Assembly (NCBI RefSeq): GCF_000001735.4 | Contig: NC_003076.8 | Span: forward strand, 14,325,835-14,389,834 | Source: Arabidopsis thaliana | Taxonomy: Eukaryota; Streptophyta; Magnoliopsida; Brassicales; Brassicaceae | Direction: 5' to 3' | Length of the DNA stretch: 64,000 bases | In this document: one piece after another, positions 36,543 through 51,559 of the stretch | Layout of the letters: each line of letters begins with the position of its first letter | Numbering within the stretch: position 1 is the stretch's first letter | The notes under the pieces: model-generated | Seen by the model: the letters and a program-made list of their open reading frames with translations, nothing else | Told to the model about the DNA's origin: nothing | Databases searched by the model: none | Program-made: the position numbers and the translations under genes

Positions 36543-38382
36543 AATGAGAAATTGAGTAAAAAGTCTGAGTATAGCAACTATATGCTTAATGCTTTGTTTG
36601 TTTTTGATTGATGAATAACAATAAAATCCTTGCTTATTTATATGGATTGAAATGTGAAACTGTCATATTAATTTTTTTTAATTTAACATCTTTGAATACT
36701 TTAATTAGGTATTTGATTAGCCGTTTTAGAAATTTAATATAGTTGAAACTCCATGTGTGAAACACGTAACATTAACTAAGAAATATTGACTACAAAGAGA
36801 AAATAAAAGTAAAATAGCTTCACATAATTAATCAATCATCGGTTTATATCTCCAAATTTAAACAAATAAATCGATTTATAATATTTTCTTCGTGAAATTA
36901 TTTGAATCAATCTAAAGGTTTGGTTTGTAAAACTTCTATACAATGAGGTTCTCCATGACTTGTTAACACTAATCTTAGAGGAGAAGAGTTTCTGGATAGC
37001 GGGTTAAACGGTTGGGAAGAGCAGTTCGGATCTGGCATGAAAACAATGAACATAATCCAATATATGTGCCAAATATCTACATAAAGTTTGGATTTCAAAA
37101 TTGTTAACTCACGTGATCATGACACGTGTCAAATTTATTAGTGAAATATCCACCCTTATCAAATCAAATTTTGTTATTTTTAGGGTTTTGTGCAAAATAA
37201 AACCCTCTAACTCATCTATTTTTGCATCTTTATTCTCCACCTCCAAAAAATGCATAATTATCCGATGAAGTCTAAAATAATACGCAATGTAACCCCTTTT
37301 CGTCATTTTTCTACGACAATATTTTGTAAGATATTGATATTTAATATGTTTAATCGAAGCCTTCTCGACGAAAAGTTCAAATCGACCTTCGAAATATTAA
37401 AAATCTAATCTATGGGAGTGTAAAAAAGTTTACAATATACGTATAAGGGTCATATTGCGTATTATTTTAGACTTCATAAGATTAATATGTGTTTGTTAGA
37501 GATATAGGGTAAAATTGCAAAACTAGATGAGTTAGATGGGTGTTTTGCGCAAAACCCTATATTTTTAAAAAACAAAATATAGAAAAATTTCATAACCCCA
37601 TCGGATATATACACAAGTAAAAAAAATAGTTCATATATACAAATTTTTTATTTACTATATTAAAATATTGAACAAATTCTATTAAAAATCGTTTATATAT
37701 TCAAAACAGAAGTAAAAGTTCCCTATTTTGTTTTAGAAAAATATTAATACGTGATTTAATATTTTCTAATTTTGTAACTTAAATATGTCTCTCTTTTTAT
37801 TTCTTAATATTATTTCATTTTATTTTTTTCTCAATTACAGAGTTCTATTCGTTTACCACAAAATTCAATGAGAGGCTCTGTCTGGTGCGTCTTTTATAGA
37901 TGTTGTATGTTTTCCTTGTCTTATCTTTCTTTTATACTTTGAGAAATCCCGTATTATATATAATTAGTAAAGGCATGGTATATGGAATGTATATAATTGA
38001 AATATTCTTTTGAAAAATACCGATTACTCTTTAGAATTTTTATATCATCACAACATTTCTCACACCAGCATATTTGGACGAGTCTTATCTAATAAAATTA
38101 TAAACCACTCTCAGATTTTGTGTTATGACATATTTCAAAGATTTATGGAAACAATTTGAAGGTCTGTAACATTGTAAGACTAAATTCAATTATGGACTCG
38201 ATGTTTCAAGGTGTTATTCATTAGAAGTGAAGAATGTATAAACATGGAACCCAAATGCAACTTCTCAAATGTTATTACTATATCTTCTTCTTTTTTTAAT
38301 TATTATTATAACCTGTAACGTAAGCTAAAATTTTAAAAAAATAAGTTGAAAAAGTTATCTATTTTAAAAATAAGATAAAACA

Positions 38383-38739
38383 CTATTTTGGTATGGGAGG
38401 AGTTGCACCGGCAACTCTTGAACATTTTTCCTTTAGCATCGGAGGAAAAAATGGAATGAATGGAATTTTCGGTATGCAATTATCGGCGTCCAAAAATGCT
38501 TTGCAACAAGCCGGACCTAAATTACCGAACTTTCCAGTGAAAATGGATTGAGAAATCTCTGCAATGCATCCAGGAATATCCATCACGGATGAGAAACATT
38601 TTGTTATATCAGGTAATCCAGGAATCAGTTGGAACGGAAACAGAAAAGGAAGTTGAGCCGGAAACTGAGGCAATTGAGCATTTACAGAAACTATGATACA
38701 TAGAACCGCTAGAAGTAAAAACACATTTTTGATAGACAT
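38383..38739 (-). CDS. Prolamin-like secreted cysteine-rich protein, copy 18
   Basis: 118 codons, consensus except Q105K next to the last cysteine, shared only with copy 19. It carries the same leader variant as copies 17 and 19. Confidence 0.86.
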   Translation of the reverse strand: MSIKNVFLLLAVLCIIVSVNAQLPQFPAQLPFLFPFQLIPGLPDITKCFSSVMDIPGCIAEISQSIFTGKFGNLGPACCKAFLDADNCIPKIPFIPFFPPMLKEKCSRVAGATPPIPK

Positions 38740-40579
38740 AATGAGAAATTGAGTAAAAAGTCTGAGTATAGCAACTATATGCTTAATGCTTTGTTTGTTT
38801 TTGATTGATGAATAACAATAAAATCCTTGCTTATTTATATGGATTGAAATGTGAAACTGTCATATTAATTTTTTTAATTTAACATCTTTGAATACTTTAA
38901 TTAGGTATTTGATTAGCCGTTTTAGAAATTTAATATAGTTGAAACTCCATGTGTGAAACACGTAATATTAACTAAGAAATATTGACTACAAAGAGAAAAT
39001 AAAAGTAAAATGGCTTCACATAATTAATCAATCATCGGTTTATATCTCCAAATTTAAACAAATAAATCGATTTATAATATTTTCTTCGTGAAATTATTTG
39101 AATCAATCTAAAGGTTTGGTTTGTAAAACTTCTATACAATGAGGTTCTCCATGACTTGTTAACACTAATCTTAGAGGAGAAGAGTTTCTGGATAGCGGGT
39201 TAAACGGTTTGGAAGAGCAGTTCGGATCTGGCATGAAAACAATGAACATAATCCAATATATGTGCCAAATATCTACATAAAGTTGGGCTTTCAAAATTGT
39301 TAACTCACGTGATCATGATACGTGTCAAATTTATTAGTGAAATATCCACCCTTATCAAATCAAATTTTGTTATTTTTAGGGTTTTGTGCAAAATAAAACC
39401 CTCTAACTCATCTATTTTTGCATCTTTATTCTCCACCTCCAAAAAATGCATAATTATCCGATGAAGTCTAAAATAATACGCAATGTAACCCCTTTTCGTC
39501 ATTTTTCTACGACAATATTTTGTAAGATATTGATATTTAATATGTTTAATCGAAGCCTTCTCGACGAAAAGTTCAAATCGACCTTCGAAATATTAAAAAT
39601 CTAATCTATGGGAGTGTAAAAAAGTTTACAATATACGTATAAGGGTCATATTGCGTATTATTTTAGACTTCATAAGATTAATATGTGTTTGTTAGAGATA
39701 TAGGGTAAAATTGCAAAACTAGATGAGTTAGATGGGTGTTTTGCACAAAACCCTATATTTTTAAAAAACAAAATATAGAAAAATTTCATAACCCCATCGG
39801 ATATATACACAAGTAAAAAAAATAGTTCATATATACAAATTTTTTATTTACTATATTAAAATATTGAACAAATTCTATTAAAAATCGTTTACATATTCAA
39901 AACAGAAGTAAAAGTTCCCTATTTTGTTTTAGAAAAATATTAATACGTGATTTAATATTTTCTAATTTTGTAACTTAAATATGTCTCTCTTTTTATTTCT
40001 TAATATTATTTCATTTTATTTTTTTCTCAATTACAGAGTTCTATTCGTTTACCACAAAATTCAATGAGACGCTCTGTCTGGTGCGTCTTTTATAGATGTT
40101 GTATGTTTTCCTTGTCTTATCTTTCTTTTATACTTTGAGAAATCCCGTATTATATATAATTAGTAAAGGCATGGTATATGGAATGTATATAATTGAAATA
40201 TTCTTTTGAAATATACCCGATTACTATTTAGAATTTTTATATCATCACAACATTTCTCACACCAGCATATTTGGACGAGTCTTATCTAATAAAATTATAA
40301 ACCACTCTCAGATTTTGTGTTATGACATATTTCAAAGATTTATGGAAACAATTTGAAGGTCTGTAACATTGTAAGACTAAATTCAATTATGGACTCGATG
40401 TTTCAAGGTGTTATTCATTAGAAGTGAAGAATGTATAAACATGGAACCCAAATGCAACTTCTCAAATGTTATTACTATATCTTCTTCTTTTTTTAATTAT
40501 TATTATAACATGTAACGTAAGCTAAAATTTTAAAAAAATAAGTTGAAAAAGTTATCTATTTTAAAAATAAGATAAAACA

Positions 40580-40936
40580 CTATTTTGGTATGGGAGGAGT
40601 TGCACCGGCAACTCTTGAACATTTTTCCTTTAGCATCGGAGGAAAAAATGGAATGAATGGAATTTTCGGTATGCAATTATCGGCGTCCAAAAATGCTTTG
40701 CAACAAGCCGGACCTAAATTACCGAACTTTCCAGTGAAAATGGATTGAGAAATCTCTACAATGCATCCAGGAATATCCATCACGGATGAGAAACATTTTG
40801 TTATATCAGGTAATCCAGGAATCAGTTGGAACGGAAACAGAAAAGGAAGTTGAGCCGGAAACTGAGGCAATTGAGCATTTACAGAAACTATGATACATAG
40901 AACCGCTAGAAGTAAAAACACATTTTTGATAGACAT
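40580..40936 (-). CDS. Prolamin-like secreted cysteine-rich protein, copy 19
   Basis: 118 codons with A60V and Q105K. A60V follows the second cysteine and also occurs in copies 22 and 24. The spacer on its left contains a GAAATATACCCG variant (about 40208) that is also found left of copies 20 and 21. Confidence 0.86.
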   Translation of the reverse strand: MSIKNVFLLLAVLCIIVSVNAQLPQFPAQLPFLFPFQLIPGLPDITKCFSSVMDIPGCIVEISQSIFTGKFGNLGPACCKAFLDADNCIPKIPFIPFFPPMLKEKCSRVAGATPPIPK

Positions 40937-42777
40937 AATGAGAAATTGAGTAAAAAGTCTGAGTATAGCAACTATATGCTTAATGCTTTGTTTGTTTTTG
41001 ATTGATGAATAACAATAAAATCATTGCTTATTTATATGGATTGAAATGTGAAACTGTCATATTAATTTTTTTTAATTTAACATCTTTGAATACTTTAATT
41101 AGGTATTTGATTAGCCGTTTTAGAAATTTAATATAGTTGAAACTCCATGTGTGAAACACGTAACAATAACTAAGAAATATTGACTACAAAGAGAAAATAA
41201 AAGTAAAATGGCTTCACATAATTAATCAATCATCGGTTTATATCTCCAAATTTAAACAAATAAATCGATTTATAATATTTTCTTCGTGAAATTATTTGAA
41301 TCAATCTAAAGGTTTGGTTTTTAAAACTTCTATACAATGAGGTTCTCCATGACTTGTTAACACTAAACTTAGAGGAGAAGAGTTTCTGGATAGCGGGTTA
41401 AACGGTTTGGAAGAGCAGTTCGGATCTGGCATGAAAACAATGAACATAATCCAATATATGTGCCAAATATCTACATAAAGTTGGGCTTTCAAAATTGTTA
41501 ACTCACGTGATCATGATACGTGTCAAATTTATTAGTGAAATATCCACCCTTATCAAATCAAATTTTGTTATTTTTAGGGTTTTGTGCAAAATAAAACCCT
41601 CTAACTCATCTATTTTTGCATCTTTATTCTCCACCTCCAAAAAATGCATAATTATCCGATGAAGTCTAAAATAATACGCAATGTAACCCCTTTTCGTCAT
41701 TTTTCTACGACAATATTTTGTAAGATATTGATATTTAATATGTTTAATCGAAGCCTTCTCGACGAAAAGTTCAAATCGACCTTCGAAATATTAAAAATCT
41801 AATCTATGGGAGTGTAAAAAAGTTTACAATATACGTATAAGGGTCATATTGCGTATTATTTTAGACTTCATAAGATTAATATGTGTTTGTTAGAGATATA
41901 GGGTAAAATTGCAAAACTAGATGAGTTAGATGGGTGTTTTGCACAAAACCCTATATTTTTAAAAAACAAAATATAGAAAAATTTCATAACCCCATCGGAT
42001 ATATACACAAGTAAAAAAAAAGTTCATATATACAAATTTTTTATTTACTATATTAAAATATTGAACAAATTCTATTAAAAATCGTTTATATATTCAAAAC
42101 AGAAGTAAAAGTTCCCTATTTTGTTTTAGAAAAATATTAATACGTGATTTAATATTTTCTAATTTTGTAACTTAAATATGTCTCTCTTTTTATTTCTTAA
42201 TATTATTTCATTTTATTTTTTTCTCAATTACAGAGTTCTATTCGTTTACCACAAAATTCAATGAGAGGCTCTGTCTGGTGCGTCTTTTATAGATGTTGTA
42301 TGTTTTCCTTGTCTTATCTTTCTTTTATACTTTGAGAAATCCCGTATTATATATAATTAGTAAAGGCATGGTATATGGAATGTATATAATTGAAATATTC
42401 TTTTGAAATATACCCGATTACTCTTTAGAATTTTTATATCATCACAACATTTCTCACACCAGCATATTTGGACGAGTCTTATCTAATAAAATTATAAACC
42501 ACTCTCAGATTTTGTGTTATGACATATTTCAAAGATTTATGGAAACAATTTGAAGGTCTGTAACATTGTAAGACTAAATTCAATTATGGACTCGATGTTT
42601 CAAGGTGTTATTCATTAGAAGTGAAGAATGTATAAACATGGAACCCAAATGCAACTTCTCAAATGTTATTACTATATCTTCTTCTTTTTTTTAATTATTA
42701 TTATAACATGTAACGTAAGCTAAAATTTTAAAAAAATAAGTTGAAAAAGTTATCTATTTTAAAAATAAGATAAAACA

Positions 42778-43134
42778 CTATTTTGGTATGGGAGGAGTTG
42801 TACCGGCAACTCTTGAACATTGTTCCTTTAGCATCGGAGGAAAAAATGGAATGAATGGAATTTTCGGTATGCAATTATCGGCGTCCAAAAATGCTTTGCA
42901 ACAAGCCGGACCTAAATTACCGAACTTTCCAGTGAAAATAGATTGAGAAATCTCTGCAATGCATCCAGGAATATCCATCACGGATGAGAAACATTTTGTT
43001 ATATCAGGTAATCCAGGAATCATTTGGAACGGAAACAGAAAAGGAAGTTGAGCCGGAAACTGAGGCAATTGAGCATTTACAGAAACTATGATACATAGAA
43101 CCGCTAGAAGTAAAAACACATTTTTGATAGAGAT
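42778..43134 (-). pseudogene. Prolamin-like secreted protein, copy 20 (start codon lost)
   Basis: The full frame is open, but the initiator is ATC instead of ATG at 43132-43134. No other in-frame ATG precedes the mature domain. Changes are L38M and A112T. The mature domain and all cysteines are otherwise intact, so the lesion looks young. It is independent of copy 2, where a different base of the start codon changed. Confidence 0.75.
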
Positions 43135-44979
43135 AATGAGAAATTGAGTAAAAAGTCTTAGTATAGCAACTATATGCTTAATGCTTTGTTTGTTCTTGAT
43201 TGATGAATAACAATAAAATCCTTGCTTATTTATATGGATTGAAATGTGAAACTGTCATATTAATTTTTTTTTAATTTAACATCTTTGAATACTTTAATTA
43301 GGTATTTGACTAGCCGTTTTAGAAATTTAATATAGTTGAAACTCCATGTGTGAAACACGTAACATTAACTAAGAAATATTGACTACAAAGAGAAAATAAA
43401 AGTAAAATGGCTTCACATAATTAATCAATCATCGGTTTATATCTCCAAATTTAAACAAATAAATCGATTTATAATATTTTCTTCGTGAAATTATTTGAAT
43501 CAATCTAAAGGTTTGGTTTGTAAAACTTCTATACAATGAGGTTCTCCATGACTTGTTAACACTAATCTTAGAGGAGAAGAGTTTCTGGATAGCGGGTTAA
43601 ACGGTTGGGAAGAGCAGTTCGGATCTGGCATGAAAACAATGAACATAATCCAATATATGTGCCAAATATCTACATAAAGTTGGGCTTTCAAAATTGTTAA
43701 CTCACGTGATCATGACACGTGTCAAATTTATTAGTGAAATATCCACCCTTATCAAATCAAATTTTGTTATTTTTAGGGTTTTGTGCAAAATAAAACCCTC
43801 TAACTCATCTATTTTTGCATCTTTATTCTCCACCTCCAAAAAATGCATAATTATCCGATGAAGTCTAAAATAATACGCAATGTAACCCCTTTTCGTCATT
43901 TTTTTCTACGACAATATTTTGTAAGATATTGATATTTAATATGTTTAATCGAAGCCTTCTCGACGAAAAGTTCAAATCGACCTTCGAAATATTAAAAATC
44001 TAATCTATGGGAGTGTAAAAAAGTTTACAATATACGTATAAGGGTCATATTGCGTATTATTTTAGACTTCATAAGATTAATATGTGTTTGTTAGAGATAT
44101 AGGGTAAAATTGCAAAACTAGATGAGTTAGATGGGTGTTTTGCACAAAACCCTATATTTTTAAAAAACAAAATATAGAAAAATTTCATAACCCCATCGGA
44201 TATATACACAAGTAAAAAAAATAGTTCATATATACAAATTTTTTATTTACTATATTAAAATATTGAACAAATTCTATTAAAAATCGTTTATATATTCAAA
44301 ACAGAAGTAAAAGTTCCCTATTTTGTTTTAGAAAAATATTAATACGTGATTTAATATTTTCTAATTTTGTAACTTAAATATGTCTCTCTTTTTATTTCTT
44401 AATATTATTTCATTTTATTTTTTTCTCAATTACAGAGTTCTATTCGTTTACCACAAAATTCAATGAGAGGCTCTGTCTGGTGCGTCTTTTATAGATGTTG
44501 TATGTTTTCCTTGTCTTATCTTTCTTTTATACTTTGAGAAATCCCGTATTATATATAATTAGTAAAGGCATGGTATATGGAATGTATATAATTGAAATAT
44601 TCTTTTGAAATATACCCGATTACTATTTAGAATTTTTATATCATCACAACATTTCTCACACCAGCATATTTGGACGAGTCTTATCTAATAAAATTATAAA
44701 CCACTCTCAGATTTTGTGTTATGACATATTTCAAAGATTTATGGAAACAATTTGAAGGTCTGTAACATTGTAAGACTAAATTCAATTATGGACTCGATGT
44801 TTCAAGGTGTTATTCATTAGAAGTGAAGAATGTATAAACATGGAACCCAAATGCAACTTCTCAAATGTTATTACTATATCTTCTTCTTTTTTTTAATTAT
44901 TATTATAACATGTAACGTAAGCTAAAATTTTAAAAAAATAAGTTGAAAAAGTTATCTATTTTAAAAATAAGATAAAACA

Positions 44980-45336
44980 CTATTTTGGTATGGGAGGAGT
45001 TGTACCGGCAACTCTTGAACATTGTTCCTTTAGCATCGGAGGAAAAAATGGAATGAATGGAATTTTCGGTATGCAATTATCGGCGTCCAAAAATGCTTTG
45101 CAACAAGCCGGACCTAAATTACCGAACTTTCCAGTGAAAATAGATTGAGAAATCTCTGCAATGCATCCAGGAATATCCATCACGGATGAGAAACATTTTG
45201 TTATATCAGGTAATCCAGGAATCAGTTGGAACGGAAACAGAAAAGGAAGTTGAGCCGGAAACTGAGGCAATTGAGCATTTACAGAAACTATGATACATAG
45301 AACCGCTAGAAGTAAAAACACATTTTTGATAGACAT
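44980..45336 (-). CDS. Prolamin-like secreted cysteine-rich protein, copy 21
   Basis: 118 codons, consensus except A112T near the C-terminus, shared with copies 20 and 23. The cysteines and signal peptide are intact. Confidence 0.86.
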   Translation of the reverse strand: MSIKNVFLLLAVLCIIVSVNAQLPQFPAQLPFLFPFQLIPGLPDITKCFSSVMDIPGCIAEISQSIFTGKFGNLGPACCKAFLDADNCIPKIPFIPFFPPMLKEQCSRVAGTTPPIPK

Positions 45337-47173
45337 AATGAGAAATTGAGTAAAAAGTCTTAGTATAGCAACAATATGCTTAATGCTTTGTTTGTTTTTG
45401 ATTGATGAATAACAATAAAATCCTTGCTTATTTATATGGATTGAAATGTGAAACTGTCATATTAATTTTTTTAATTTAACATCTTTGAATACTTTAATTA
45501 GGTATTTGATTAGCCGTTTTAGAAATTTAATATAGTTGAAACTCCATGTGTGAAACACGTAACATTAACTAAGAAATATTGACTACAAAGAGAAAATAAA
45601 AGTAAAATGGCTTCACATAATTAATCAATCATCGGTTTATATCTCCAAATTTAAACAAATAAATCGATTTATAATATTTTCTTCGTGAAATTATTTGAAT
45701 CAATCTAAAGGTTTGGTTTGTAAAACTTCTATACAATGAGGTTCTCCATGACTTGTTAACACTAATCTTAGAGGAGAAGAGTTTCTGGGTAGCGGGTTAA
45801 ACGGTTGGGAAGAGCAGTTCGGATCTGGCATGAAAACAATGAACATAATCCAATATATGTGCCAAATATCTACATAAAGTTGGGCTTTCAAAATTGTTAA
45901 CTCACGTGATCATGACACGTGTCAAATTTATTAGTGAAATATCCACCCTTATCAAATCAAATTTTGTTATTTTTAGGGTTTTGTGCAAAATAAAACCCTC
46001 TAACTCATCTATTTTTGCATCTTTATTCTCCACCTCCAAAAAATGCATAATTATCCGATGAAGTCTAAAATAATACGCAATGTAACCCCTTTTCGTCATT
46101 TTTCTACGACAATATTTTGTAAGATATTGATATTTAATATGTTTAATCGAAGCCTTCTCGACGAAAAGTTCAAATCGACCTTCGAAATATTAAAAATCTA
46201 ATCTATGGGAGTGTAAAAAAGTTTACAATATACGTATAAGGGTCATATTGCGTATTATTTTAGACTTCATAAGATTAATATGTGTTTGTTAGAGATATAG
46301 GGTAAAATTGCAAAACTAGATGAGTTAGATGGGTGTTTTGCACAAAACCCTATATTTTTAAAAAACAAAATATAGAAAAATTTCATAACCCCATCGGATA
46401 TATACACAAGTAAAAAAAATAGTTCATATATACAAATTTTTTATTTACTATATTAAAATATTGAACAAATTCTATTAAAAATCGTTTATATATTCAAAAC
46501 AGAAGTAAAAGTTCCCTATTTTGTTTTAGAAAAATATTAATACCTGATTTAATATTTTCTAGTTTTGTAACTTAAATATGTCTCTCTTTTTATTTCTTAA
46601 TATTATTTCATTTTTTTTTTTCTCAATTACAGAGTTCTATTCGTTTACCACAAAATTCAGTGAAAGGCTCTGTTTGGTGCGTCTTTTATAGATGTTGTAT
46701 GTTTTCCTTGTCTTATCTTTCTTTTATACTTTGAGAAATCCCGTATTATATATAATTAGTAAAGGCATGGTATATGGAATGTATATAATTGAAATATTCT
46801 TTTGAAAAATACCGATTACTATTTAGAATTTTTATATCATCACAACATTTCTCACACCAGCATATTTGGACGAGTCTTATCTAATAAAATTATAAACCAC
46901 TCTCAGATTTTGTGTTATGACATATTTCAAAGATTTATGGAAACAATTTGAAGGTCTGTAACATTGTAAGACTAAATTCAATTATGAACTCGATGTTTCA
47001 AGGTGTTATTCATTAGAAGTGAAGAATGTATAAACATGGAACCCAAATGCAACTTCTCAAATGTTATTACTATATCTTCTTCTTTTTTAATTATTATTAT
47101 AACATGTAACGTAAGCTAAAATTTTAAAAAAATAAGTTAAAAAAGTTATCTATTTTAAAAATAAGATAAAACA

Positions 47174-47530
47174 CTATTTTGGTATGGGAGGAGTTGCACC
47201 GGCAACTCTTGAACATTGTTCCTTTAGCATCGGAGGAAAAAATGGAATGAATGGAATTTTCGGTATGCAATTATCGGCGTCCAGAAATGCTTTGCAACAA
47301 GTCGGACCTAAATTACCGAACTTTCCAGTGAAAATGGATTGAGAAATCTCTACAATGCATCCAGGAATATCCATCACGGATGAGAAACATTTTGTTATAT
47401 CAGGTAATCCAGGAATCAGTTAGAACGAAAACGGAAAAGGAAGTTGAGCCGGAAACTGAGGCAATTGAGCATTTACAGAAACTATGATACATAGAACCGC
47501 TAGAAGTGAAAACACATTTTTGATAGACAT
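47174..47530 (-). pseudogene. Prolamin-like secreted protein, copy 22 (nonsense codon)
   Basis: The ATG is present at 47528-47530, but the Gln37 codon is TAA (47420-47422), ending translation in the linker before any domain cysteine. Other changes are L8S, L33P, P35S, A60V and A77T. The small upstream ORF region also has a TAG (about 48044) in the Trp before its likely ATG, as part of general drift in this unit. Confidence 0.85.
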
Positions 47531-49366
47531 AATGAGAAATTGAGTTAAAAGTCTTAGTATAGCAACTATATGCTTAATGCTTTGTTTGTTTTTGATTGAT
47601 GAATAACAATAAAATCCTTGCTTATTTATATGGATTGAAATGTGAAACTGTCATATTAATTTTTTTAATTTAACATCTTTGAATACTTTAATTAGGTATT
47701 TGATTAGCCGTTTTAGAAATTTAATATAGTTGAAACTCCATGTGTGAAACCCGTAACATTAACTAAGAAATATTGACTACAAAGAGAAAACAAAAGTAAA
47801 ATGGCTTCACATAATTAATCAATCATCGGTTTATATCTCCAAATTTAAACAAATAAATCGATTTATAATATTTTCTTCGTGAAATTATTTGAATCAATCT
47901 AAAGGTTTGGTTTGTAAAACTTCTATACAATGAGGATCTCCATGACTTGTTAACACTAAACTTAGAGGAGAAGAGTTTCTGGATAGCGGGTTAAACGGTT
48001 GGGAAGAGCAGTTCGGATCTGGCATGAAAACAATGAACATAATCTAATATATGTGCCAAATATCTACATAAAGTTGGGCTTTCAAAATTGTTAACTCACG
48101 TGATCATGACACGTGTCAAATTTATTAGTGAAATATCCACCCTTATCAAATCAAATTTTGTTATTTTTAGGGTTTTGTGCAAAATAAAACCCTCTAACTC
48201 ATCTATTTTTGCATCTTTATTCTCCACCTCCAAAAAATGCATAATTATCCGATGAAGTCTAAAATAATACGCAATGTAACCCCTTTTCGTCATTTTTCTA
48301 CGACAATATTTTGTAAGATATTGATATTTAATATGTTTAATCGAAGCCTTCTCGACGAAAAGTTCAAATCGACCTTCGAAATATTAAAAATCTAATCTAT
48401 GGGAGTGTAAAAAAGTTTACAATATACGTATAAGGGTCATATTGCGTATTATTTTAGACTTCATAAGATTAATATGTGTTTGTTAGAGATATAGGGTAAA
48501 ATTGCAAAACTAGATGAGTTAGATGGGTGTTTTGCACAAAACCCTATATTTTAAAAAAACAAAATATAGAAAAATTTCATAACCCCATCGGATATATACA
48601 CAAGTAAAAAAAATAGTTCATATATACAAATTTTTTATTCACTATATTAAAATATTGAACAAATTCTATTAAAAATCGTTTATATATTCAAAACAGAAGT
48701 AAAAGTTCCCTATTTTGTTTTAGAAAAATATTAATACGTGATTTAATATTTTCTAGTTTTGTAACTTAAATATGTCTCTCTTTTTATTTCTTAATATTAT
48801 TTCTTTTTTTTTTTCTCAATTACAGAGTTCTATTCGTTTACCACAAAATTCAGTGAAAGGCTCTGTTTGGTGCGTCTTTTATAGATGTTGTATGTTTTCC
48901 TTGTCTTATCTTTCTTTATACTTTGAGAAATCCCGTATTATATATAATTAGTAAAGGCATGGTATATGGAATGTATATAATTGAAATATTCTTGTGAAAA
49001 ATACTGATTACTATTTAGAATTTTTATATCATCACAACATTTCTCACACCAGCATATTTGGACGAGTCTTATCTAATAAAATTATAAACCACTCTCAGAT
49101 TTTGTGTTATGACATATTTCAAAGATTTATGGAAACAATTTGAAGGTCTGTAACATTGTAAGACTAAATTCAATTATGGACTCGATGTTTCAAGGTGTTA
49201 TTCATTAGAAGTGAAGAATGTATAAACATGGAACCCAAATGCAACTTCTCAAATGTTATTACTATATCTTCTTCTTTTTTTAATTATTATTATAACATGT
49301 AACGTAAGCTAAAATTTTAAAAAAATAAGTTGAAAAAGTTATCTATTTTAAAAATAAGATAAAACA

Positions 49367-49723
49367 CTATTTTGGTATGGGAGGAGTTGTACCGGCAACT
49401 CTTGAACATTGTTCCTTTAGCATCGGAGGAAAAAATGGAATGAATGGAATTTTCGGTATGCAATTATCGGCGTCCAAAAATGCTTTGCAACAAGTCGGAC
49501 CTAAATTACCGAACTTTCCAGTGAAAATGGATTGAGAAATCTCTGCAATGCATCCAGGAATATCCATCACGGATGAGAAACATTTTGTTATATCAGGTAA
49601 TCCAGGAATCAGTTGGAACGGAAACAGAAAAGGAAGTTGAGCCGGAAACTGAGGCAATTGAGCATTTACAGAAACTATGATACATAGAACCGCTAGAAGT
49701 GAAAACACATTTTTGATAGACAT
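49367..49723 (-). CDS. Prolamin-like secreted cysteine-rich protein, copy 23
   Basis: 118 codons with L8S, A77T and A112T. Ala77 precedes the CC pair, and Thr77 is shared with copies 2, 3, 22 and 24. Six cysteines are present. The copy combines outer-array (L8S, A77T) and core-edge (A112T) variants, consistent with exchange between units. Confidence 0.86.
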   Translation of the reverse strand: MSIKNVFSLLAVLCIIVSVNAQLPQFPAQLPFLFPFQLIPGLPDITKCFSSVMDIPGCIAEISQSIFTGKFGNLGPTCCKAFLDADNCIPKIPFIPFFPPMLKEQCSRVAGTTPPIPK

Positions 49724-51559
49724 AATGAGAAATTGAGTAAAAAGTCTTAGTATAGCAACAATATGCTTAATGCTTTGTTTGTTTTTGATTGATGAATAAC
49801 AATAAAATCCTTGCTTATTTATATGGATTGAAATGTGAAACTGTCATATTAATTTTTTTAATTTAACATCTTTGAATACTTTAATTAGGTATTTGATTAG
49901 CCGTTTTATAAATTTAATAAAGTTGAAACTCCATGTGTGAAACACGTAACATTAACTAAGAAATATTGACTACAAAGAGAAAATAAAAGTAAAATAGCTT
50001 CACATAATTAATCAATCATCGGTTTATATCTCCAAATTTAAACAAATAAATCGATTTATGATATTTTTTTCGTGAAATTATTTGAATCAATCTAAAGGTT
50101 TGGTTTGTAAAACTTCTATACAATGAGGTTCTCCATGACTTGTTAACACTAAACTTAGAGGAGAAGAGTTTCTGGATAGCGGGTTAAACGGTTGGGAAGA
50201 GCAGTTCTGATCTGGCATGAAAACAATGAACATAATCCAATATATGTGCCAAATATCTACATAAAGTTGGCTTTCCAAATTGTTAACTCACGTGATCATG
50301 ACACGTGTCAAATTTATAAGTGAAATATCCACCCTTATCAAATCAAATTTTGTTAGTTTTAGGGTTTTGTGCAAAATAAAACCCTCTAACTCATCTATTT
50401 TTGCATCTTTATTCTCCACCTCCAAAAAATGCATAATTATCCGATGAAGTCTAAAATAATACGCAATGTAACCCCTTTTCGTCATTTTTCTACGACAATA
50501 TTTTGTAAAATATTGATATTTAATATGTTTAATCGAAGCCTTCTCGACGAAAAGTTCAAATCGACCTTCGAAATATTAAAAATCTAATATATGGGAGTGT
50601 AAAAAAGTTTACAATATACGTATAAGGGTCATATTGCGTATTATTTTAGACTTCATAAGATTAATATGTGTTTGTTAGAGATATAGGGTAAAATTGCAAA
50701 ACTAGATAAGTTAGATGGGTGTTTTGCACAAAACCCTATATTTTTAAAAAACAAAATATAGAAAAATTTCATAACCCCATCGGATATATACACAAGTAAA
50801 AAAAATAGTTCATATATACAAATTTTTTATTTACTATATTAAAATATTGAACAAATTCTATTAAAAATCGTTTATATATTCAAAACAGAAGTAAAAGTTC
50901 CCTATTTTGTTTTAGAAAAATACTAATACGTGATTAATATTTTCTAATTTTGTAACTTAAATATGTCTCTCTTTTTATTTCTTAATATTATTTCATTTCA
51001 TTTTTTTCTCAATTACAGAGTTCTATTCGTTTACCACAAAATTCAGTGAGAGGCTCTGTTTGGTGCGTCTTTTATAGATGTTGTATGTTTTCTTTGTCTT
51101 ATCTTTCTTTTATACTTTGAGAAATCCCGTATTATATATAATTAGTAAAGGCATGGTATATGGATTGTATATAATTGAAATATTCTTTTGAAAAATACTG
51201 ATTACTATTTAGAATTTTTATATCATCACAACATTTCTCACACCAGCATAATTAGACGAGTCTTATCTAATAAAATTATAAACCACTCTCAGATTTTGTG
51301 TTATGACATATTTAAAGATTTATTGAAACAATTTGAAGGTTTGTAACATTGTAAGACTAAATTCAATTATGGACTCGATGTTTCAAGGTGTTATTCATTA
51401 GAATTGAAGAATGTATAAACATGGAACCCAAATGCAACTTCTCAAATGTTATTACTATATCTTCTTCTTTTTTTAATTATTATTATAACATGTAACGTAA
51501 GCTAAAATTTTAAAAAAATAAGTTAAAAAAGTTATCTATTTTAAAAATAAGATAAAACA

